A stretch of 64,000 nt of DNA from Arthrobacter sp. SLBN-112 (GCF_006715225.1 NZ_VFMU01000001.1:496001-560000); one strand, 5' to 3'; counted from the stretch's first letter, positions 7,799-15,677 are shown. Notes: a model not told the origin generated them from the letters alone. Translations and numbers: made by a program.

Positions 7799-9256
7799 AT
7801 GGCTGCTCGGGGAGTCGCGAAGTGCAGCGGTACTGTCCCGGGGAGGAACAGCCGGCGCTGGGCCGGTTGCGTGGCGGCGGCCCTGCTCGCCGTGGCCGGA
7901 TGTTCCTCCGGAACCACCACTCCGGGCAGCAGCCCCGCCGTCAGCACGGAGCCGGCCCAAGCATCACCAACCACGGGTTCGGGTTCCGCGGCGTCGCCGT
8001 CCAAGCCCTTCTCTGATGCGGAACTCGCGGCCATCATCAACGCAGTGGGCCGGATTCGGAACCTGCCATACCCTGTCGCCCACGATTCGACTTCCCTTAG
8101 AAGCGGCACCATAAGCGGGTCCTTTCCCCCGACCAGGATGGAAACGATGCCCGGGGACTGCCTCGTCCTCCTCCCCCAGGACCCCTTCACCCGGTGGGCG
8201 GACAAAGAAATCGCTTTTGCGGAAGGCATCATGCCTCCTGTGGGCGGTCAGTCCACTCCGACGAGCACTGTCATGATTGTGCTGCGGAGCGCGGAAAGGG
8301 ACGCTATCGCCAAGGCTGATTTCGGCTACCCGGATGACTTGGTGTCCCGCTGCAGCCAGTTCGACCTGACCTATACGGCGTCCAGCCAAAGCTCCACGTA
8401 TTCCCTCCACCTGATTGCAGCTCCCACGGTCGCGGAAAAGCAGCACGCCTTCATGCAGGTCACCAAGCCGAAGGGCCCGGGTGACTTCGGCTCCGTGGGG
8501 CTGCGCGTCCTGGACGGCACGCTGTCCGTCACGCTCAGCCTCGCAGTGGCAAATCTTAACTCGGAGTCGGACGCGAAGCCGGCCCTTGATGCCATGTCCG
8601 GACTTGCCAGGGAGCTCATTGACCAGGCGCGGAAAGGCGCTCCATCACTGGCAGCGGCGCCGCCAAACTCGCTCGCGCCGGACCAGATGGTGGCCCTCTT
8701 CAAGGGCATCACCGGCCCAAACGGGGAGCCGGTGAGCCTGCCCCAGGCCAGGGTGCTCGCCTCGCCTCCCGGTTCCACTCCCACTGGCTTTTCACGGCCG
8801 CCCGACACTCCATGCTCTTTCAATGAGGAGTCCTACATGGCCTCGCTGCTCGGGTCTGTAGCCGGGCAGGGACAGATCCACGGGGTCAGCAAAATCGACT
8901 ACACGGACTTCACTGTCATCAGCATGCCCTCCGCAATGGCGGCACCATATCCTTTTGACGCCCGAGCGGAGCGACTTCGGGGCTGTACCACCATTGAGGA
9001 ACAATCGTTCGGCGGCGGCAGCCGACCCTGGTCATCGGTTTCCGCCCTTACCACCACCATCGCAGCCGACTCCAGCTACGCCGTGGCTTATCAGCTCTCC
9101 GACGGGACCGGGGAGTGGCACGTCCAGAGCGGAGCGCGCCGGGGGACCTTGTCTATCGAGGCGAGCAGCAGGACGGCTTCACAGTCCGAAACGCAGGCCA
9201 AGGCGGACGCGCAGGCCGCTTTCTTCGGCGCTGTTTTCTCACGTGCCGGGAAGTGA
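7799..9256 (+). CDS. Putative lipoprotein, 485 aa
   Basis: The start at 7799 has a consensus Shine-Dalgarno sequence (AAAGGAGG at 7786-7793, 5 nt upstream). A basic N-terminus with RRW is followed by a hydrophobic segment and the lipobox LLAVAGC, with the lipidated Cys at about residue 35. A Ser/Thr/Pro-rich linker then leads to about 420 residues of exported protein. The mature part has two halves with similar beginnings (LAAIINAVGRIRN and LAPDQMVALFKGITGPNG), which suggests an internal duplication. No family was recognised. It follows the membrane protein gene by 50 bp and may belong with it. Confidence 0.75.
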   Translation: MAARGVAKCSGTVPGRNSRRWAGCVAAALLAVAGCSSGTTTPGSSPAVSTEPAQASPTTGSGSAASPSKPFSDAELAAIINAVGRIRNLPYPVAHDSTSLRSGTISGSFPPTRMETMPGDCLVLLPQDPFTRWADKEIAFAEGIMPPVGGQSTPTSTVMIVLRSAERDAIAKADFGYPDDLVSRCSQFDLTYTASSQSSTYSLHLIAAPTVAEKQHAFMQVTKPKGPGDFGSVGLRVLDGTLSVTLSLAVANLNSESDAKPALDAMSGLARELIDQARKGAPSLAAAPPNSLAPDQMVALFKGITGPNGEPVSLPQARVLASPPGSTPTGFSRPPDTPCSFNEESYMASLLGSVAGQGQIHGVSKIDYTDFTVISMPSAMAAPYPFDARAERLRGCTTIEEQSFGGGSRPWSSVSALTTTIAADSSYAVAYQLSDGTGEWHVQSGARRGTLSIEASSRTASQSETQAKADAQAAFFGAVFSRAGK

Positions 9257-9281
9257 TTTGGAGGTGCGGGAAGCGGGGGGT

Positions 9282-9395
9282 ATGGAAACCATCCTCAAGA
9301 TTTGCCAAGTTTATCCCGCTAGTGGATTAATCCTCTTCCTTTGGCTTTGCGGGGTGCCTAGTGTGGCACACATGTTTGCCAAGGGGGATAAATGA
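9282..9395 (+). CDS. Candidate tiny membrane peptide, 37 aa
   Basis: An open frame from ATG 9282 encodes a peptide with one hydrophobic stretch (ASGLILFLWLCGVPSVAHMF) and a charged tail (AKGDK). Its stop overlaps the next small frame as ATGA. The upstream G-rich tract is not a clear ribosome binding site. Reported as a possibility only. Confidence 0.25.
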   Translation: METILKICQVYPASGLILFLWLCGVPSVAHMFAKGDK

Positions 9396-9556
9396 AAAGC
9401 ACCGCTGAAGGTCCTCAGGACGCCGCAAACCAGGACACGCAGCAGGTGGCAGCGCCGAATTCCATGGACTCACAAGGCAACGTTGCCGAGTGGACGTCTG
9501 ACTTCCTTCTCACACTCAAGAGTCCCATCCGCTTCATCCGGGCCGACTGGCCCTAA
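9392..9556 (+). CDS. Candidate small protein, 54 aa
   Basis: ATG 9392 follows AAGGGGG at 9381-9387 at workable spacing. The product starts with a Gln/Asp/Ala-rich, flexible half and ends in a basic amphipathic segment (FLLTLKSPIRFIRADWP). No homologue was recognised. The gene lies in a 460-bp stretch between the lipoprotein and the 82-aa protein that otherwise holds nothing recognisable. Confidence 0.4.
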   Translation: MKSTAEGPQDAANQDTQQVAAPNSMDSQGNVAEWTSDFLLTLKSPIRFIRADWP

Positions 9557-9718
9557 GCGCGGACCGCGCCGCCCGGGGACGGGCCACCTGGACCACCGGT
9601 ATGACTCCTTGGAGCCATGTGCCCAACACGGCCAGCACACTGGTCCAGGTCGTTACCCGCCGTTTCAGGCCCGCCCGGGTTCGCCAAGCGCGTGCTCCCT
9701 GACCTTAAAAGCCAAGCG

Positions 9719-9967
9719 TCAGCTTGAGGCGTCCCGCTCGATTTCTTCGGCGAGGTCTTCCACCTCTTCGGGGCGGGCTTCAATACCCGCTTCCTCGAAG
9801 CGCTCCTCGAGGACGTGTGTCACATCGTCCTGGACATGGCCAAGCTGGATGTCATGGCGGACATCCTCGGCGATACTTTCAGGCGTCTCATGGTGCTCGG
9901 TTCCGGCCACGATCTCGTCGTTGCCGTCAAAGGGGTCATTGGCGCCGCCAGCTCCGGAATCAGTCAT
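9719..9967 (-). CDS. Small acidic hypothetical protein, 82 aa
   Basis: The protein is strongly acidic and predicted mostly helical, with the regular pattern PESIAEDVRHDIQLGHVQDD then THVLEERFEEAGIEARPEEV and EDLAEEIERDA. It has no Cys and no membrane segment. The shape is that of conserved actinobacterial small proteins of unknown function. It is downstream of the ArsR-AHSA1 pair on the same strand but separated by a strong hairpin, so it is probably transcribed on its own. Confidence 0.7.
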   Translation of the reverse strand: MTDSGAGGANDPFDGNDEIVAGTEHHETPESIAEDVRHDIQLGHVQDDVTHVLEERFEEAGIEARPEEVEDLAEEIERDASS

Positions 9968-10019
9968 ACTCCATCGTTACCCTTCGCTGTCCGGCAGTAA
10001 ACGGGCGGCAGGAGTCAAT

Positions 10020-10062
10020 GGAAACGGACGACGGCGGGCGTGTCCCGCCGTCGTCCGTTTCC
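10020..10062 (-). terminator. Terminator hairpin, GGACGACGGCGGG family
   Basis: A perfect 19-bp stem (10020-10038 with 10044-10062) surrounds a 5-nt loop just after the AHSA1-domain gene. It is one of eight related hairpins in the window. Confidence 0.8.
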
Positions 10063-10070
10063 GTTGCCTG

Positions 10071-10478
10071 TCAGGGGACGTCGGCGAGAATCCCGTCAAT
10101 CCGGGCCAGCAGGCCCGGCCAGCCGTTGCCCATGCCTTCGAAGGCCTGCCTGCCCGTGGGGGTGTCGAGGCGGAATCCGGCGTGTTCGTGGTGGAGGATC
10201 GTCCCGCCGTCCGCCGGCTCAAGCCGCCAGGTGATGGTGGTGTCAAGCATGCCCTCCGAGAAGAGGAAGCTGATGGACTTTCCCGGGTCCACGGTGAGGA
10301 CCTCGCACTGCTGGTGGCCCCATGCGTCCATGTCCATGGTGAAGCGGTGGCCCACCACGGGTGCGATGTCGCCGGGCGCCCACCAGCGGGCCAGCAGTTC
10401 CGGCGTGGTCAGTGCGGCCCACACCGCCGTGGCGGCGTACGGAAAGCGGCGTTCCAGCCGGATGGCGTTCTCGGTCAT
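10071..10478 (-). CDS. SRPBCC/AHSA1-domain protein
   Basis: 135 residues with the AHSA1 START-like fold: IRLERRFPYAATAVWAALTT at the start, LLARWWAPGDIAPVVGHRFT next, and ITWRLEPADGGTILHHEHAG later. These proteins bind small hydrophobic ligands in a helix-grip cavity. They are often co-transcribed with an ArsR repressor, as here, where the two genes overlap by 4 bp (ATGA). The ligand is unknown. The gene ends 9 bp before a strong terminator. Confidence 0.88.
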   Translation of the reverse strand: MTENAIRLERRFPYAATAVWAALTTPELLARWWAPGDIAPVVGHRFTMDMDAWGHQQCEVLTVDPGKSISFLFSEGMLDTTITWRLEPADGGTILHHEHAGFRLDTPTGRQAFEGMGNGWPGLLARIDGILADVP

Positions 10479-10789
10479 GACGGATTCTCCTCGTCCAGAA
10501 GGTCTCCCAGCGCGTCCAGCCGCTGGTTCCAGTAGTGCTCGAAGTGCTTCACCCAGCCGCCGATCTCGGCAAGCCCGGCAGGCTGGAGGTGGTACACCCT
10601 GTTCCTGCCCTGCCGTTCCTCCCGCACCAGGCCCGCCCCGCGGAGCACGGCAAGGTGTTCGGACGCGGCCGGACGGCTAAGGTCCAGCAGGCCGGTGAGT
10701 TCCCCAGAGGTCCGGGGACCTTGGCGGAGCTCGTCCAGGATGATGCGCCGCGCCGGGTTGGACACGGCGGCAAAGACATCGGGAAGCAC
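10475..10789 (-). CDS. ArsR family transcriptional repressor
   Basis: 104 residues from GTG 10789. The frame is open to an ATG at 10825, but the intervening sequence is the promoter with a perfect palindrome in it. The TACACT -10 box lies exactly 6 nt before this GTG, so a leaderless transcript is likely. The winged HTH covers most of the protein (PDVFAAVSNPARRIILDELR, then GELTGLLDLSRPAASEHLAV and YHLQPAGLAEI). No Cys metal site is present, so it is of the non-metal ArsR type usually found with AHSA1 proteins. It overlaps that gene by 4 bp. Confidence 0.88.
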   Translation of the reverse strand: MLPDVFAAVSNPARRIILDELRQGPRTSGELTGLLDLSRPAASEHLAVLRGAGLVREERQGRNRVYHLQPAGLAEIGGWVKHFEHYWNQRLDALGDLLDEENPS

Positions 10790-10795
10790 CACACC

Positions 10796-10825
10796 AGTGT
10801 AGGTCGGAAATTTCCGACGCATCAA
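10796..10825 (-). promoter_or_regulatory. arsR promoter with palindromic operator in its spacer
   Basis: TTGATG (10825-10820) and TACACT (10801-10796) are 18 nt apart. The perfect 16-bp palindrome GTCGGAAATTTCCGAC (10803-10818) fills the spacer. This is a strong candidate for autorepression by the ArsR protein. Confidence 0.75.
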
Positions 10826-10828
10826 TGG

Positions 10829-11149
10829 CTAGTGCGGTTGCGCGGGGTTGGACACGGCGCTGGCCCGCCGCCCCAACCTGTAGCCGGCCCAAAAGGCGAG
10901 CAAGAGCAGGCCGGCACCGGCAATGGCAAGGCCTACCTGGGTTCCCTGGGTGACAAAGGCCGCTCCATTGGCGCCGAACGGCGTGTTGCTCAGCGGCGCG
11001 TATGCAAACCAACCGGTGAAGTCGCGGTTGAGATAGGCGATCAGGCAGCCAAACAGCACTGCCGCGACACCCAGCAAGGGTACGACGACGGCAGGAACCT
11101 TGCCGCGTTTGGACACTGGGCGCTCTTCAGGCGTTGCATTCTCCCCCAT
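10829..11149 (-). CDS. Small membrane protein, 106 aa
   Basis: There are two predicted membrane helices (about residues 18-40 and 70-92) separated by a short loop with NRDFTGWFAYAPLSN. The N-terminus is charged and the C-terminus basic (RLGRRAS). The FTGWFAYAP/PLS pattern is seen in small actinobacterial membrane proteins of unknown role. It ends 3 bp before the arsR -35 box, so the ArsR operator could also block read-through from this gene. The following 190 bp hold the pectate lyase promoter. Confidence 0.72.
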   Translation of the reverse strand: MGENATPEERPVSKRGKVPAVVVPLLGVAAVLFGCLIAYLNRDFTGWFAYAPLSNTPFGANGAAFVTQGTQVGLAIAGAGLLLLAFWAGYRLGRRASAVSNPAQPH

Positions 11150-11236
11150 GCAGGCGAGTTTAGCCGCGGACGCCTACCTGCCGGAGAGCTGGGGCTGGTA
11201 GTACTTCCGCCACTTCAGAAACATCTGCCTCTCCTA

Positions 11237-11265
11237 TTGCCGAGAAAACGCTTTCTCGATAAGGT
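11237..11265 (+). promoter_or_regulatory. Pectate lyase promoter with LacI-type operator
   Basis: TTGCCG (11237-11242), a 17-nt spacer and TAAGGT (11260-11265) form the promoter. The inverted repeat CGAGAAA-ACGC-TTTCTCG (11241-11258) fills the spacer. Its core GAAAACGCTTTC fits the AAnCGnTT centre of LacI/GalR-family operators. The cognate repressor is not in this window. Confidence 0.7.
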
Positions 11266-11346
11266 CCTTGTCAGCGCTCACAAGCATCCGGCGGCAAAGC
11301 GGCCCCGGACCGGGGCGCAGTTCATTCCAATGACGGAAGAGAGAAC

Positions 11347-12714
11347 ATGCGAAAAAGCAGTACGCACTTATCCATGTCTGCAGCCATCGCCGTGGCAGGA
11401 GCCCTCCTCATCGCCGGTCCGGCAGGGGCTTCCCCAAACCCGGCGGCGGATCCCACCGCCCAGACCACCCAGACACCCCTTGAACGCCAGGTACTGCCAG
11501 CAGGAAACGGCTGGGCATCCGAAGGGACAGGAACCACCGGAGGGTCGGCAGCAGAGGCCGCCAACGTTTACGACGTCTCCACCAAGGCAGAACTCCTGAC
11601 CGCCTTCGCCGCCGGAAGCCAGGCCAAGATAATCCGGATCCACGGCAGCATCAATGCCAACACTGCGCCGGACGGCTCCACGCTCACCTGTGAAAGCTAC
11701 GCCGAAGGCACGGGCTACAGCCTTGCGCAGTACCTCCGCGATTTTGACCCCGCCACCTACGGGCGGGACCAGGAGCCGGCAGGTCCACAGGAGGACGCCA
11801 GGCGCCTGGCCGCCGCCAAGCAGGCCAAGACCATCCGGTGGGACATTCCCAGCAACACCACGATCGTTGGCGCCACGCCGGACAGCAGCATCACCGGCGC
11901 AGCCCTGCGCATCAATGGTGCCGGGAACGTCATCGTCCGCAACCTCACCCTGAGGGATGCGGCGGACTGCTTCCCCGCCTGGGATCCCACTGACGGCACC
12001 GAGGGAAACTGGAACAGCGAGTACGACCTGCTGCAAGTCATCAACAAGGCCACGCACGTCTGGATTGACCACTCGGCTTTCACGGACGCCCCCAACCTGG
12101 ACAGCGCCCAGCCGCTGTACTTCGGCCGCCCCTACCAGGTGCATGACGGAGCCGTCGATGTCACCAACGGCTCGGACCTGGTGACCATGTCCTACAACCG
12201 GTTCTCCGAGCACGACAAGCTGCTCCTGATCGGCTCCACCGATTCACCCACGCGCGGAGACCCCGGCAAGCTGCGGGTCACCATCCACCACAACGTCTTC
12301 CATAACGTGGGCCAGCGCGCCCCACGCGTCCGGTTCGGCCAGGTGGACGTGTACAACAACCACTTCGAGGTGACCGAGGACAGCAAGATCCCCTACGAAT
12401 ACAGCCTGGGCGCCGGATTCAGCTCCCACCTCTACGCAGAGGCGAACGCCTTCACGCTTCCGGCCGGCATTGACGCTGCGGACATCATCGGCCGCTACAA
12501 GGGAACGGCCATCACCACCATCGCCAACGCGGTCAACGGCAAGATTACCGACCTTCGCGCGGAGTACAACGCGGCCGCAGCCCCCGCCGACCAGCTGGCT
12601 GAGGATACGTCCTGGAGCCCAACCCTGCGTACCCAGGTCCACCCGGCCCAGGCCGTGCCGGCGCTGCTCAAGGACTCCACCGGACCGGTCTTCACGGCCG
12701 GAGGCGACCTCTGA
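11347..12714 (+). CDS. Secreted pectate lyase, polysaccharide lyase family 1
   Basis: 455 residues with a Sec signal peptide of about 28 residues (hydrophobic core AAIAVAGALLIAGPAGA). The parallel beta-helix of PL1 follows, with IPSNTTIVGATPDS, the HVWIDHSAF motif near residue 239 and the QRAPRVRFGQVDVYNNHFE strand near residue 324, which carries the catalytic Arg. The enzyme cleaves polygalacturonate by beta-elimination outside the cell. The start has GGAAGAGAGAAC upstream. Its stop overlaps the start of the esterase gene by 1 nt (TGATG), so the two pectin enzymes are co-translated. Confidence 0.92.
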   Translation: MRKSSTHLSMSAAIAVAGALLIAGPAGASPNPAADPTAQTTQTPLERQVLPAGNGWASEGTGTTGGSAAEAANVYDVSTKAELLTAFAAGSQAKIIRIHGSINANTAPDGSTLTCESYAEGTGYSLAQYLRDFDPATYGRDQEPAGPQEDARRLAAAKQAKTIRWDIPSNTTIVGATPDSSITGAALRINGAGNVIVRNLTLRDAADCFPAWDPTDGTEGNWNSEYDLLQVINKATHVWIDHSAFTDAPNLDSAQPLYFGRPYQVHDGAVDVTNGSDLVTMSYNRFSEHDKLLLIGSTDSPTRGDPGKLRVTIHHNVFHNVGQRAPRVRFGQVDVYNNHFEVTEDSKIPYEYSLGAGFSSHLYAEANAFTLPAGIDAADIIGRYKGTAITTIANAVNGKITDLRAEYNAAAAPADQLAEDTSWSPTLRTQVHPAQAVPALLKDSTGPVFTAGGDL

Positions 12715-14594
12715 TGGCTGCCATCCTGCCCAGCCGCCGCACCGTCCTGACGGCACTGGCACTCACCGCCGGGGCCGCTGCCTTCCCGGGAACGGGCATG
12801 GCGAACGCACTCTCCCAAGCCGGCGCCGACCCCACCAAGCCGCGCACCAAGCCCGTCATCTTCGTGGTCGGGGACTCGACGTCGTCGGCCTACCAGCAGT
12901 CCGAGCGTCCCCGCGCCGGCTGGGGACAGGCCCTGCCGCTCCTATTGGGCCCGCAGGCAAGCGTCTTTGACTATGCGTGGTCCGGCGCCTCCTCCAAGAG
13001 CTTCGCCGACGCCGGACTGCTGGACCGGGTGCTGGCCCTGATGCAGGCGGGTGACTACCTGCTGATCTCTTTCGGCCACAACGACGAAAAAGTGGCGGAC
13101 CCGGCCCGCGGAACGCTCCCCGACACCACCTTCAAGGAGTACCTGGGAAGGTACATCGACGGGGCCAGGGAGCGCGGGGGCATACCTGTGCTGGTCACGC
13201 CGGTGGAACGCCGCCGCTTCGACTCGTTCGGCAATGCCAAGGACTCCCACGGAGCGTATCCGCAGGCCGTCCGGGAGCTCGCCGCCGCATCCGGCACTCC
13301 CCTGGTGGACCTCACGGCGTCCTCCAAGGAACTCTGGCAGCAGCTGGGGCCGGAAGGAACCAAGTCGCAGTTCCTCTTCCTGGCTCCCGGTGAGCACCCG
13401 CAGTATCCGCAGGGCTCGGAGGACAATACACACTTCCAGGCTGCCGGGGCGGTAGCCGTGGCCCGCCTGGTGGCGCGCGAACTGCAGTCCAAGGAGATCG
13501 TGCCGCCGGGCTACTTCCTGAACATCGACGCGGTCGCGGACCCCCTGCTGGACATGTACTGGCCCGCCGAGCGGCCCATCGACCTTCCGGTGACGCTCGA
13601 CGTCGGCCCCGGCCGGACGTTCGCGACAGTTCAGACGGCCGTTGATTCCGTCCCTCCGGGCAGCCTCCAGCGGACGGTCATCAGGATCCAGCCCGGCACC
13701 TACCGGGAGGCCGTCCGGGTTCCGGCGGACAAGCCGCGGATCTCCTTCATCGGTCAGGGCGGGCGGCCGGAGGACGTGCTGCTGGTCTTCAACAACGCGT
13801 CCGGCACGCCCAAGCCGGACGGCAGCGGGAACTTCGGCACCTCCGGCAGCGCGTCCGTCCGCATTGACGGGCCGGACTTCGTGGCGCGGAACCTGACCAT
13901 CAGCAACGATTTCGATGAGGCCGCCAACATGGGGATGAAGGACCGCCAGGCCGTGGCGCTGCACATCACCGGGGACCGTTCGGCGCTGTCCAACGTCAGG
14001 CTGCTGGGCAACCAGGACACCCTGCTGGTGAACTCACCGGGGACAGGCGTCCAGGCCCGGTTCTACTTCGAGGGCTGCTACGTGGAGGGCGACGTGGACT
14101 TCATCTTTGGCCGCGGAACTGCCGTCTTCAGCGGCTGCGAGATCAAGTCGCTGGACCGCGGCTCCACCACCAACAACGGATATGTGACCGCGGGCAGCCA
14201 GGACCTGTCCATCCCGTACGGCTACCTCTTTGACCAGTGCCGGCTCGTCTCGGATGCCGCGAGGGATACCGTCCATCTCGGCCGGCCGTGGCATCCCAGC
14301 GGTGACCCGAAAGCCGTTGCCCAGGTCCTGGTGCGGGATTCCTGGCTGGGCGCGCATATTTCCGGAACGCCGCGGACGGACATGAGCGGCTTCTCCTGGC
14401 GGGAGGCACGGTTCCACGAGTACAACAACCGCGGCCCGGGCGCGCAGGTTACCCCCGACCGTCCGCAGTTGCCCGGGGCCGAGGCGGGCAAGTACACGGT
14501 CAGGAAGTACCTGCAGGGAACGGACGGGTGGGCGCCGCAGCTCGCCGGTACCGGGGCGGACTGCAGCGCGGTGCCGGCGGAGGTGGCTGCCTAG
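12714..14594 (+). CDS. Fused rhamnogalacturonan acetylesterase (SGNH) and pectin methylesterase (CE8)
   Basis: 626 residues. The N-terminus has a twin-Arg signal (SRRTVLTALALTAGAAAF). Residues about 42-260 form an SGNH hydrolase with VVGDSTSS (nucleophile Ser near 53), ISFGHNDEK and DNTHFQAAG (Asp/His pair), as in rhamnogalacturonan acetylesterases. Residues about 295-600 are a CE8 pectinesterase beta-helix with LLGNQDTLL, GDVDFIFGRG and HLGRPW motifs, so the catalytic Gln, Asp and Arg are all present. The fusion would remove acetyl and methyl esters from pectin, preparing it for the lyase encoded just upstream in the same transcript. Confidence 0.9.
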   Translation: MAAILPSRRTVLTALALTAGAAAFPGTGMANALSQAGADPTKPRTKPVIFVVGDSTSSAYQQSERPRAGWGQALPLLLGPQASVFDYAWSGASSKSFADAGLLDRVLALMQAGDYLLISFGHNDEKVADPARGTLPDTTFKEYLGRYIDGARERGGIPVLVTPVERRRFDSFGNAKDSHGAYPQAVRELAAASGTPLVDLTASSKELWQQLGPEGTKSQFLFLAPGEHPQYPQGSEDNTHFQAAGAVAVARLVARELQSKEIVPPGYFLNIDAVADPLLDMYWPAERPIDLPVTLDVGPGRTFATVQTAVDSVPPGSLQRTVIRIQPGTYREAVRVPADKPRISFIGQGGRPEDVLLVFNNASGTPKPDGSGNFGTSGSASVRIDGPDFVARNLTISNDFDEAANMGMKDRQAVALHITGDRSALSNVRLLGNQDTLLVNSPGTGVQARFYFEGCYVEGDVDFIFGRGTAVFSGCEIKSLDRGSTTNNGYVTAGSQDLSIPYGYLFDQCRLVSDAARDTVHLGRPWHPSGDPKAVAQVLVRDSWLGAHISGTPRTDMSGFSWREARFHEYNNRGPGAQVTPDRPQLPGAEAGKYTVRKYLQGTDGWAPQLAGTGADCSAVPAEVAA

Positions 14595-14608
14595 GGGCTG
14601 AGGGGATG

Positions 14609-14633
14609 CCCGGTTCCGGGATGGAGCCGGGCA
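14609..14633 (+). terminator. Hairpin after the pectin esterase gene
   Basis: GCCCGGTTCC (14609-14618) pairs with GGAGCCGGGC (14624-14633) with one G-T pair around a 5-nt loop, 14 bp past the stop. Confidence 0.6.
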
Positions 14634-14687
14634 CTTCCCCTGCCGAGGGGCGGGACAGGGTGCCGGACCCGGGGTTAGGCTTGGCGG

Positions 14688-15047
14688 ATGTTGACCATTG
14701 GAACCATCGTCCTCGGCGTCAACCACGTTGCCGCCGCCACCAAGTTCTGGCAGGAGGCCATCGGCTATGTCCCCCGGGAACCCGGTGACGACACGTGGGT
14801 GACCCTGGTGCCGGCGTCGGGCCCGGGCGCGGCACTGTCCCTCATGCTCAGCGAAACCCCGGTCCAGGCCTATCCGCGGATCCATCTGGATCTGTACGCG
14901 GATGACCAGGATGCGGAGGTGGAGCGGTTGGTATCCCTCGGAGCCAAACACGTGGACTGGGACATGTACCCGGACGACCCCGACTTCGTGGTCCTGGAGG
15001 ATCCGGACGGAAACCGGTTCTGCGTGATCGACAAGAGTCCGCAGTAG
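14688..15047 (+). CDS. VOC family protein (glyoxalase/bleomycin resistance fold)
   Basis: 119 residues. TAGGCT at 14676-14681, then exactly 6 nt, then ATG 14688 marks a leaderless start. A beta-alpha-beta-beta-beta pattern is visible (LTIGTIVLGVNHVAAATKFW at the N-terminus, DPDFVVLEDPDGNRFCVIDK at the end). The terminal EDPDGNxFC is the usual metal-ligand region of VOC enzymes. The substrate cannot be predicted. It appears to be a stand-alone gene. Confidence 0.85.
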   Translation: MLTIGTIVLGVNHVAAATKFWQEAIGYVPREPGDDTWVTLVPASGPGAALSLMLSETPVQAYPRIHLDLYADDQDAEVERLVSLGAKHVDWDMYPDDPDFVVLEDPDGNRFCVIDKSPQ

Positions 15048-15139
15048 CCGCCGCCGGGAACAAGCCCGCCGTCCAGGCCGTTGGCACCCGTACGACACGT
15101 GCCGCACTCCAAGCGGCAGCAGCGACGGAAGGGGACCTC

Positions 15140-15424
15140 ATGGTCAGGGCTATCTGGAACGGAAAAGTCATCGCCGAGTCCGCGGACACCGTGGTGGTGG
15201 AGGGCAACCACTACTTCCCGCGCGACGCCGTCAACGCCGGCTACCTGCGGGACAGCGACAAGAACACCTTCTGCCCATGGAAAGGCCAGGCCAGCTACCA
15301 CACGCTGGAAGTGGACGGCCGGCGGAACGACGCCGCTGCCTGGTACTACCCCGACCCCAAGGACAAGGCCAGGCACATCGAGGACCGGATCGCCTTCTGG
15401 CGCGGTGTCACCATTGAGGACTAG
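15140..15424 (+). CDS. DUF427 domain-containing protein
   Basis: 94 residues, ATG 15140 preceded by GAAGGGGACCTC. The sequence is a clean DUF427 domain: MVRAIWNGKVIAESADTVVV, then EGNHYFPRDAVN, FCPWKGQASYHTLEVDGR, AWYYPDPKDKARHIEDRIAF and WRGV. The family is a small beta-tent fold, widespread in actinobacteria and fungi, with no established reaction. It is followed by a strong bidirectional hairpin. Confidence 0.93.
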   Translation: MVRAIWNGKVIAESADTVVVEGNHYFPRDAVNAGYLRDSDKNTFCPWKGQASYHTLEVDGRRNDAAAWYYPDPKDKARHIEDRIAFWRGVTIED

Positions 15425-15436
15425 CAGGAATACAGG

Positions 15437-15472
15437 AAGGACGACGGCGGGTGGGCACCCGCCGTCGTCCTT
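15437..15472. terminator. Bidirectional terminator hairpin, GGACGACGGCGGGTG family
   Basis: A perfect 16-bp stem (15437-15452 with 15457-15472) with loop GGGC is followed by TTTCTT. It lies between the convergent DUF427 gene and the small basic protein gene. Confidence 0.85.
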
Positions 15473-15542
15473 TCTTGGTCACTTGCTGTTGCTACTGGCG
15501 GCGGGTGGCCGGACTAGGAGTTCCGGCCGCCCGCTGGCCTGG

Positions 15543-15677
15543 TCAGCGCCGATTTTTGCGGGGCTTTACAACGTTGAGTTCGCCGCTTTCATGCTTTGCT
15601 TTTTTGTCAGCCCGTTTTTCGAGGATTGACTTGCCGACTTTCTTGGCGGCGCTGCTTTTGGGGGATTTTCCGGACAT
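15543..15677 (-). CDS. Small basic protein, 44 aa
   Basis: ATG 15677 is preceded on the minus strand by AAGGAAAGG about 10 nt upstream. The peptide is Lys/Arg rich (KSPKSSAAKKVGKSILEKRA at the start, VVKPRKNRR at the end) and likely binds nucleic acid or is partly disordered. Similar short basic proteins are common in Arthrobacter relatives. It lies 37 bp downstream of the patatin gene on the same strand. Confidence 0.65.
   Translation of the reverse strand: MSGKSPKSSAAKKVGKSILEKRADKKAKHESGELNVVKPRKNRR

Noticed and set aside
9000..11200. Possible CRISPR or tandem repeat array
   Set aside because: No regularly spaced repeats were found here or elsewhere; the repeated hairpins are single dispersed copies.
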